A stretch of DNA of 14,975 nucleotides from Dunaliella salina (lineage: Eukaryota; Chlorophyta; Chlorophyceae; Chlamydomonadales; Dunaliellaceae). Under the pieces are notes generated by a model that was not told where the DNA came from, did no database searches, and was given only the letters and a program-made list of their open reading frames with translations. Location of the stretch: contig MU069451.1 in NCBI GenBank assembly GCA_002284615.2, positions 62,312-77,286 on the forward strand, in the 5' to 3' direction. Positions 1 to 10,200 of the stretch are shown piece after piece (position 1 is the stretch's first letter; each line of letters starts with the position of its first letter). The position numbers and the translations under genes were made by a program.

Positions 1-24
1 CACACACACTCGCACACGCACACA
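1..24. repeat. Interrupted (CA)n tract at window edge
   Basis: Interrupted CA repeat, (UG)-rich on the transcript strand, ending 18 nt from the exon H donor. The window boundary cuts it, so its full length is unknown. Confidence 0.8.
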
Positions 25-42
25 TGCATGCATGCAAGCTAC

Positions 43-171
43 CTTGACCCTCAATCTTGTATACCGCCTCCAAGCTGCTGAGTGCTGCTGAGCGCTGTGC
101 TTGATCACGCTCGCCAATCAGCCGCGCAATTGCAAGGAGTAGGTTGTCTGCACCGCTTGTAGTCTTGATGC
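43..171 (-). CDS. MOR1: Exon H: sixth HEAT repeat, end of the TOG domain
   Basis: 129 nt: two bases completing Gly, 42 codons, one trailing base. Reads IKTTSGADNLLLAIARL, IGERDQAQRSAALSSLEAV and YKIEGQ. It matches CKAP5 [21 protein letters not shown] and MOR1 LTAERDGELRKAALNTM. The acceptor GTGCAG sits in a context (TTTTGTGAGTGCAG) that also contains a donor-like GTGAGT and is reiterated through the preceding intron. The donor is CAAG|GTAGCT, followed after 18 nt by a (UG)-rich tract at the window edge. The gene must continue beyond base 1. Confidence 0.91.
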
Positions 172-223
172 CTGCACTCACAAAACCAGGGAACGGGGCA
201 TAGCGTTCTTCAGCACGTTAATA

Positions 224-310
<87 letters not shown>

Positions 311-3300
311 CATTGTAGCATTTTATATATCATATTATTGTTACATATTAATAGCATGCACACTGTCAGCGCCACCTGCAGCCTTGATGCCCACAATAAT
401 GAAACAAGGGAGCGGAGAGCACGATGACCTAATTCACACGCATAGGGATGGCCAATTCCATGAAAACATATACGGCATATATACGGCCACACCTAAGTGC
501 ATTTAGTGCAGTGAAAGATGGAGATTTCAATATAATAATGTAACATATATATACGACAAGTGGAGGATATATGTGTGTATAATTAAATAATTATTGAGGT
601 TCTTCGCAATGTGGGTCGTCTTTAGAAATTACTTTTTCCAAAGCCTCGTAAAATCTACAGGTTTATACTTAGCAAATTACAGCACAAAATGCAGCCACTG
701 CGAAGGTGCAGATAACCCTTTTTGATGGGGAGGACGAATTGGGATTGTCCGCCAAGGATGCATTTTGCTTGAAGCTGGAGGATGGAATAGCCAGGGAGGG
801 ACGAGGAGCCAGTGCACGAGGTGCGAAAAGGCAGAAGTTCGCAAAGTTTGACTCTCTCAGGACGACCTCGTAAAACCTTAAAGCTCGTAAATAAATTAAG
901 GAAATCATTTTGGCACCTCGTAATAAACCAGCGTCGTAATACATCAGTGTCGCTACGGTATACACATACGTAACAAAAACTTATCCGTGTGTCATATTTG
1001 AGGATCTTATGAATGGAATTGGCCATACCTATAGACACAGCATGCACCCAGGACCAGCTTCACAATCCAGCTGCAGGCTGCCTGCACCAGCGACAGCCTC
1101 GATGCCTGCACTTACAAAACCAGCAACAGCCTCAAGGGTTGTCTGCACTAGCCTGCACTCACAAAACCAGCACCATAAAACATGCAACAGCCTGCACTAA
1201 AACCAGGAACAGCCTCGATGCCTGCACTCACAAAACCAGCAACAGCCTCGACGCCTGCACTCACAAAACCAGCACCACAAAACCTGCACCAGCCTGCACT
1301 CACAAAACCAGCGACAGCCTTGATGCCTGCACTCACAAAACCAGCACCAGCCTGCACTCACAAAACCAGCGACAGCCTCGATGCCTGCACTCACAAAACC
1401 AGCGACAGCCTCGATGCCTGCACTCACAAAACAAGCACCACAAAACCTGCACCAGCCTGCACTCACAAAACCAGCAACAGCCTCGATGCCTGCACTCACA
1501 AAACCAGCACCACAAAACCTGCACCAGCCTGCACTCACAAAACCAGGGAGCACGGCATAGCGACCCTCAGCACATTCGTGGCATGTACCCTCAATTAGCA
1601 GCGCAGTCGCCAGGTGCAGTTTGTCTGCGCCACCTGCTGTCTTGATGCCAGCACTCACAAAACCAGGGACCACAAAACCTGCACCAGCCTGCACTCACAA
1701 AACCAGCAACAGCCTTGACGCCGGCACTCACAAGACCAGGGACCAAAGCATCGCAGTCCTGAGCACATTCATGGCGCGCACACTGTCGGCACCACCTGAT
1801 GCCTTTCACATCATGAAACAAAAAATACGTAAATGGATTTTACATTAATTTTGAGAAACATGTAGTGTAAAATTTTGTGTTCTATTCAGGGAGAGGAGCA
1901 TGCTGACCTCTGAGGTACACAGAGTGCACACGGGACCAGCCGAGTCCTTTCCAGCAGGTGTGCCTGCACTGACTGCAGTCTCTGCAATTTCCACAGCACT
2001 CCCCTGCAGACTCTGCAGTGCCTGCCTCACCTGCAAGCCTGTACAACAGTTGCAAAGCACGCAAACCTACAAGCCTGTACGACAATTGCGTAGCATGCAA
2101 GCACACCTGCTGGCCTGTACAGCAATTGCACAGTGCGCAAGCATACCTGCAGGACTGCACAGCAGCACAAAGAGAGCTCGCACACCTGCAGGCCGGAACG
2201 ATACATCACGCAGTACGCAGGTGCACCTGGAGTGCCTGCACAGCAGCACACAGAGAGCACGCACACCTGCAGGCCCGCACAACAATTGCGCAGTAGGCAG
2301 GCGCACCTGCTGGCCTGTATAGGCTGGGGCCGTGCCGCTCAATCAGGGCAGCGAGTTCATCCGCACACACCACACGGGTCTTGTTGTTCTTGGACTCCAG
2401 GCCATCCTGGAAAAGCGAGGGCAGCGCAGCATCAAGGTGTCACTCAAGATGAGGTGTCACTCAAGATGAGGTGTCACTCAAGATGAGGTGTCAATCAAGA
2501 TGAGGCGTCAATCAAGATGAGGTGTCAATCAAGATGAGGCGTCAATCAAGATGAGGCGTCAATCAAGATGAGGTACTCACCAGGGGGATCCCTGGTAAGC
2601 AAGCCTGAAAGCGCAAGGCAGTGCCAGTATCAAGATCGCAGCCACCATGATTACCAGCACGCGGTCCGGAACAGCAGCATCAAGGTTACCAACATATCAA
2701 GATTGCAGCACCATGATTGGTCCTGAACAGCAGCATCAAGAACACAAACCTGCATGTAATCTGCATTCTTGAAAGGATTGCAGCACCATGATTATCTACA
2801 AGCAGTGAAGTCAAGTCGAGGGGTCATGAAAAAGCAAGGCCAGCGCGGCATCAAAGGAATGCTTTCCCAGGCGAGGGAACATGCACCACCTCAGCACTCA
2901 ACCTGCATAGCCACAAAGACTGCAGAAGCAGCTTTGCAAAGGGCACGCATTAACACAAGCAAGCAGTCCCAAAAGCAGCATCAAGATTACCAGCAAGCGG
3001 TCCTGAAAAGCAGGGGCAGCATCAAAGGAATGCTTTTCCGGACGAGGGCTGACATGCACCGCCTCAGCACTCAATCTGCATCCTGCAGGTCTATGCGAAA
3101 GTATTTTTGACTGTGTGGCTGTATCCAAAGACAGTTAAAGAAGCTTTACGAGGGGCAGGTACGCAGGGTTCTGTTTCATGCTTGCAGCTTTGAAGTTAGG
3201 GCAAGCATGCACCTCCCCAATACTCATCTCCATCCTGTAGAGTGGACATAAGGACAGCAGGCGCGCACAGAAGCCAAAGCACAAGAGTCGACTTGGAGCA

Positions 3301-4181
3301 CTTGTGCCTGTGCAATCAGCTTGCAGCTCTGAACTTGGCATGGGCGTGCACCTGAGCAACACACGTCTTCACCATGCAGGTATCCGAGGAAAGGTCCATT
3401 GCGCTTCTGGAAGCCTGCAGGGACAATTGCCCCAAGTCGATTGCCATGCTTTGGATCCTGTGCGTGCCTGTCGTCCTTTTGTGCAGTCCTCCCAAAGGGA
3501 TCGCCCTTTGGAGGATTTGGGAAAAAAAACAGGAGGCACGCACAAGAGCCAAAGCACGACAGTCGACTCGGAGCACTTGTGCCTGTGCAATCAGCTTGCA
3601 GCCCTGAACTTGGCATGGGCATGCATCTGTTCAACAAACATCTTCACCATGCAGGTATCTGAGGAAAGTTCCATTGCTCTTATGGAAGCCTGCTCGCACG
3701 ATGGCCCCAAGTCGATTGCCATGCGATGGCTCCTGTGCGCGCCTGTCGTCCTTTTGTCCAGTCCTCCCAAAGGGATCACCCTTCGGAGGATTTGGAAAAA
3801 AAAGGATGTGTGCATGAGAGCCAAGGCACGACTTTTAGAGCACTTGTGCAAATGTAATCAGCTTGCAGCTCTGAACTTGGCATGCACCTGGTCAACATTC
3901 ATCTTCATCATGCAAGTATCTAAGAAAATACTCTGCTCTGCTGGAAGCCTGCTGGCTCAAGCATGTCTAACTTAGTGTACTCAGGAACAAGTGCTCAAAG
4001 TCAATTTTGAGCACCGTCCCCTTGTCCAGCCCCCCAAAGGGATCCCCTCTGTGGGAAGAGTGGACGAGAGGACAACAGGCGCGCACAGGAGCCAACATCC
4101 CTGGTGAAACATGCTGTAAAACGCATTCATTACAGGGCACGACAAAATGCACGCAGGCTAATGTACACACATGCGCGCGTG

Positions 4182-4262
<81 letters not shown>

Positions 4263-7200
4263 CCGTCGCAGCTGCAGACCTTGATGTATGTGGCGATGCG
4301 CAGAGGGGGATGAACCTCAGAGGCCAGCCGCAGGAGCTCTCGGTGGTCTGCCTTGATTTTGTCCTGCATTGCGGAAGCACAAGAGGGCAATGCTGTGCGT
4401 ACCCTTGAATTTGTAAGATGTGTGGTGCATACATAAGGTGAGGGCGGTGGGTATAGGCAGTTGGTAGGACATGCAGAGCATGTATTAGGTGGGGGTGGGG
4501 GTGGGTGGGCAGTGGGCGGTGGGTTGTAGGATATGTGCGGAGCATACATCAGTTGTGAACGGTGGGTGGATAAGGTATACGCACTCGGCACAGCAGACAC
4601 GAGCGCAGGTGAGATGTTTGCCGATGCAAAGCAAACAGGAAAGCGTGCCATGCCTGCGTTCACGAGAAATTTGTCGGCAGAACATGGGCGCTGAGAGCCA
4701 GTGGGACGCATGGCGCTTCATGCTGCACCCATCAAACTATGCTTGGTGTAATTGCTGCCTGAACACCTTGACTGAACACCTTGACCCGAATCTGATGTGA
4801 CCTCTACTAAACACCTTGACCCGAATTTGACCTAACCTTAGCCTTACCCGACCTTGCCTGAACACCTTCACTTTTATTTGATATTGCAGGGTGCATGTCA
4901 AGCCAAGCAGGCCAAGCTAGGCTCTTCTAAAACGCCCCAATTCTTAATCCCACCCAGGTAATGCAGCGGGATTTTCATGAGGGCTGCGCTCAAGTCCAGG
5001 AGGGGCTTCAAGCAAATAAACACACACACACACGGGGGCAGACAAAGCTACTGAAGTATGTCTTTGGAAGCGAAGTGTTTCTTCAAAAGCGAGAACAAAA
5101 GAGCCTATGCTACTTCTAGCTTGTGTCAAGGACGCTGCTGATGCAGACATACCTGGTTATGGCCTGCCTTCTCCACCAGCACAGGCAAAATCATGCGGCA
5201 GTCATACTCAGACATCCTGTGCCCACACACAAACAAACAAGGTATGGCGCACAATGTGGACGTCTTTGAGGCAGGGATGCTTTGCAGGGCATGGGTATCA
5301 ATTGGCTTTGTTTAAACGGATCATTTGATGCCTCAATTATCAGAAAGGTTGGCAACCCGTTTCTGGGAGCCTCAGGAAGCACGAGGCTTGGAAAGTTTTG
5401 CAGGGTCTGTTTGGCAGAACAAAGGGACGGAAATGTAGCGGACCTCACCAAAAATCCGAGCAAGAAACTTGGCAAGCTCGAGACTCGTTGAGGCTTTGGG
5501 AGCCTATTTTAGCTGTTGGGTGAGCTCTGCCCTTTTCGCTATCCAAAAATGTTCACAGGCGACTCTGCCTCCCTGTTGGCTCTTTGCTTACACAAGGCTC
5601 TTTGCTTAAACATGCCAACCAGGTAATCTTACGCGCCCACCAAATGAATCACTACTTATGAGTTCTTTGCAAGCGATGCGAGATGTTCGAAAGGCACAAA
5701 AGGGGATGGGATGCTGCGACTAAGTACACGACGTGCTTCTGTTCAACATGCCAGCCAGGTGACTCACTAGCAAGCAATGCTCGCAGCAAGCTGTCAGACA
5801 GGCAAAAGGACATGGGTGCCGCAAAGAGTACGCGGTGCTTCAGTGTAAGATGCAAACCATGTGATTTACCAGCGAGCAATGTTAGCAGTAAGCTGCCAAA
5901 TAGGCGAAAGGGCATATGTGTCGCGACAAAGTACATGGTGCTTTGGAAAGTTGCCCCTCAGGTGGCTTGGTAGCAAGAAATGTCAACTGCAAGAGAGCCT
6001 AAAGGATATTCACATGCCCTGCACGAAAATCACTGCTGCTTTTCTAAGATGCACACCGATGCAATTTGTAGCAGGCAAATTCAGCTGCAAGCTGTCAGAC
6101 ATTCAAAAGGGCATGGGCGCATCGCAAAGCGCATGCTTGCCAACACAAACTACATGTGTGCACAGGAGGTACCCTGCCCATTTGAGCTTTGTTTTCATGA
6201 TGGCTCAAGTCTCCGTAGCTTGCGTTTTGATCCTCCCACTTTGATCCTCCTGCACTGACAGCCATGGACGGATTTTCATAACTGATAGGAAAGGAGTGGG
6301 TTTTTAGGTTCAAGAGAGATGGGACAAACGCGGGGCATCATCAAAAATTGCCGGCAGCCATCTATAATGGCCTCAAGGCTCTATAGCGTAATGACCTCAA
6401 GGCACCTGTAATGACCTCAAGGCATCTGCGCGCTCTTGAAAAAGGCGAAGACAATGAACAGCATGTCGTGTGTGCTCGTCTATCGCAGTTCCTTTTTGAT
6501 GGACCAATTGAATGATCCCATGCTCCTTGCAGCTGATCACGTGCCCTTGCAGCGAGACTGTGACAAACATGGCACTGCTGTATGCCCTCGCTTTCTGTTG
6601 GAAAAAAAAATGGAATAAGTTTTTGGAGCCAGCTCGCTGCTTTGAGCTAGCCTCAGTTGTGAGGCCGAAGCTAGTTGAGAACCTGTTTTACATGCTAGAG
6701 CCTGGCGTGCGCACCAACTTCTGTTTTGGGTAGCACTTATTGGAGGCATGCTCAAACAAGCCCATTTTGTTTCGTTACTTGATGCTCAGCTTGGTACTCC
6801 TGGAGGCCACCGTGCTAACATAAATCTCTTGCAATCCAGTCCTCCATCTGGTTGCCCCTCAACACCCTGGCGCCTCAACATTTGCGAAAGACTGGGAAAC
6901 GCTTGGAAAACTGCCGCTGAATTGACGTCCCTAGAACAGAATACATACACTCATCACATTTCGCTGCATCTGCTTACCCCTAAAATGCCCCTGGAAGCCA
7001 TGCCCCTGGTACTTCATCTATCATTTTTGCTACTCATCATCACACACACGCACACTCAGTGTATGGGTGTGGCAGGCAACCAGAGATGCATTTGATGAGT
7101 TTCCCACCTCTCTTTTTCATGATCATGGCTTCAAGTCAAGGCCAAGGTGGCTGCTGTGCCACTTTATTAGGGAGAAGCACTCACTTGACGCCCCTGGAGG

Positions 7201-10200
7201 CCATCGTGCCAAAGATCTCCTTCAGCAGGTCCAGGACCTTGACCAGCATCTGAGTGTTGGCCTCCAAGATACGGAGCGTGCACCACCTGCATGTGTGCAC
7301 ACGCAGTGATCCGGAGTATTTTCAGTTATGATAGCAGGGAATGCAAACCATCTGCAGCCAGTGCAGAGGGCTCTATAACATGCAAAATGAGGACCATGGG
7401 ATCCATGGATAGCCACTTGGCAGAGCCAAGCGCATGAATAGGGATTGGCATACAGCGCTATATGGACCAAACCAATAGCGCTTTCTAGCGCTATATAGCG
7501 ATATAGCGCTAAATTCAATTTAGTGCTATACCGACCTATAGGTCGGCATATAGCGCTATATTCCAAAAATATACAGCGTGATATATCGCTATATAGCGTT
7601 ATATAGCGTAAATGCAAACGCCAATCCCTACTCATGAAGTGTGACTGACGGAAGTGGAATTCCTACTCCTTGGATTCCCTCATACTGGTCCCACTCTTCC
7701 ACCTTTCCTTGAGATCCGGCTCTATCCCTGGTTGTCCTGCCTGCCAGAAACTCTTGCCCCTGGTGTGACGCGGACCTGATGTAGCTGGTCCAGACCCTGC
7801 AAGTCTCCGTCAGCCAAGCCACGCTCTTCACCGGAATGTTGCAGGCAAACCAGCACAGCCAAATCAGCGCAGTGCAACAGGTGCTGCTCAAGTGGGTCAG
7901 GGATGGCAACCTTTTAATTGTGGGCAGGGTGAAAGCTTTTTTGCGCTGCCACAACCCAAGAGCAGGTCCAGACGAATCATGACCTCGTCAGGCATGGCAT
8001 CCTGTCGATTAATGAACCAGGCAGGAACCTCCCCGCACTGCCACACCTGAAGAGCAGGTCCAGCTGCAACAGGGCCGCATCAAACAGGTCAGGCAGGGCA
8101 CCTTGTCTATCATGAACCAGGCAGGAACCTCCCTGCACTGCCACACCTGAAGAGCAGGTCCAGCTGCAACAGGGCCGCATCAAACAGGTCAGGCAGGGCA
8201 CCTTGTTTATCATGAACCGGGTAGGAACCTCCCTGCACTGCCGCACCTGAAGTGCAGGTCCAGCTGCAACAGGGCCTCATCAAACAGGTCAGGCATGGCA
8301 CGCTGTCCATAATGAACTGGGTAAGTGCCTCTGTGCTGCTACACACTTTGTGCATTACCACACCTGAAGAGCAGGTCCAGCTGCGACAGGATCTCATCAA
8401 ACAAGTCGGGCAGGGCCTCGCGCAAGAGGTCCACAGCTTGGCATTGGTGCTTGAAGTCCTTGGAGAACATGAGACCCTGCATCATGATTGAAGAAGAAGC
8501 ATGGATAAATAAGCCAAGTCCAGAGATTGGCACTGGTGCTTGGATTCCCGTGTGATTGTCCAGCCTTCTATCACAATGAAAGGAATGAAAAAATGGGTGA
8601 GCAATGTCCACAGCTTGGCACTGGTGCTTGAAGTCCTTGAAGAACATGAGACCCTGCATCATGGTTGAAGAAGAAGCATGGATAAGTAAGCCAAGTCCAG
8701 AGCTTGGCTACGGTGCTTGAATTCCCGTGTGGTTGTCTGGCCTTTGATCACATTGAAAAAAATGAAAAAAGAATGGGTGAGCAATGTCCGCAGCTTGGCA
8801 CTGGTGCTTGCAGTCCTTGGAGAACATGAGACCCTGTATCTCGATTGAAGGAGAAGGAAGGACAACAACAAGGTTCACAGCTTGGCACTGGTGCTTGCAA
8901 GTCCTTGGAGGACATGAGGCCATGCGTCAAGCTGGAAGGAGAAGGGACGAGTAAGTAAGGTCCACACCTCCGCACTGGTGCCTGAGGTCCCAGGACAATG
9001 TGGGTTCCCGCATGACCATGACTATGGTTGAGTGACATCCACAGCTTGGCACTGGTGCTTGAAGTCCTTGGAGAACATGAGACCCTAAATCACAATTGAA
9101 GGTAAATAATCAGAGGGGAGTAGCCATTAGTGCAGGCTCTGCCGAACGTCTCTGGGCCTGCTGGAGCCTGGAAGCACACACTTTTGATGCAGGTTTGTTC
9201 TTTGTGTGCACCTGGGACAATCCTCACCAAAAGTTTGGGGGAGGGACCCCCCCTGTGCGCGGGGTGGTGAGGGAAAGACATTGCTCTGCACGTAAAGGTG
9301 TGGGAATGAGGTCAACCAGCTTCCATCATGAGACCTGAACATGCAGGAGTACTAAAGGCATCATACGAGAGTGTCCTGCACCATCAGATGGCGGGGAGAG
9401 GGGCCTCCTTCTTCCGTCCCAGGCCAAAGCCCAGTCTCAAATCCTCCCCCATTGTGACCATCTAAGCCCCACGACCTGTAGAACTGAAGTTTTGAGCGAC
9501 ATTGGTGAAGCGATGGCGTCAATCGGAGGTCAGGTTGCAACGGCGTGCGCCAAAAAGTCTGAAATCTTGCTTTGGCCCGACAACCCTCCTACCCGCACCT
9601 AAAATTGTAGGCGTGACATTTGGAAAACATAAGTTTCGGGCAAAAATGGCACCTTTCACTTTGGAAAGTGGTCTGCTCCTCCTTCACAGGCACTCCTCTG
9701 GAAGCTCCCAGCACGCTCTGAACATTGAATACGACGTTTCAGACGGAAATAGAACATGCTGCAACACTGAAGTCTGCAGAACTCAATGTTTTCAAAAAGT
9801 ATCACCTGATCTTGATCTGGCTATATCTCAAAAACGCATGGATGCCCCAGGACCAAAAGGGATGGCATTCATCACATAGTGCCATTGGCAAAGTTTGGTT
9901 CTGGGACATCCATGCGTTTTTGAGGTATAGCCTCTTGAAGTCCCACACAATGGTTACTACCCTCTGGAAAACAAAGGATTAATAAGCGAGGTCTACAGTT
10001 TGGTATTGGTGCATGGAGTTTTGGAAGGAAGTGAGGCCCCTAACGAATTGAAAGGACAAGAAAGGATGGGTGAGTGATGTCCGCAGCTTGGCACTGGGGC
10101 TTGAAGTCCTTGGAGAACATAAGACCCTGCAATGCATACAAAGAGGACACAAAGTTGTTCATTGGGCGAGGTCTGCAGCTCAGCGCTGGTGCATACAGTC

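Noticed and set aside
1013..1645. Plus-strand 210-codon open frame and overlapping frames with an 11-residue Thr/Cys/His repeat
   Set aside because: The period equals the 33-bp minisatellite, frames are open on both strands over the same bases, and the unit is a copy of the exon H acceptor border.
2437..2572. Regular short repeat considered as a CRISPR-like array
   Set aside because: The units are 17 bp and directly abutting with no spacers, in a eukaryotic intron.
3304..3975. 223-codon plus-strand open frame, the longest in the window
   Set aside because: It spans the 270-bp satellite, its translation repeats with the satellite, and it resembles no known family; the real gene runs on the other strand and is spliced out of this region.
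4104..4313. Open frames of poly-Thr-His or poly-Val-Cys through (CA)n tracts, also at 13029-13244 and 13526-13852
   Set aside because: Simple dinucleotide repeat is open in several frames; no coding evidence.
7787..7912. Plus-strand segment readable as LVQTLQVSVSQATLFTGML after a TAG, resembling a TOG-like helix
   Set aside because: It is opposite to the gene and is a decayed reverse copy of exon C's 3' edge array, so the helix-like reading is a shadow of duplicated coding DNA.
8005..8330. Copies of exon C's end considered as extra alternative exons
   Set aside because: They lack an acceptor and the first half of the exon; inclusion would duplicate half a HEAT repeat. Treated as decoys unless RNA shows otherwise.
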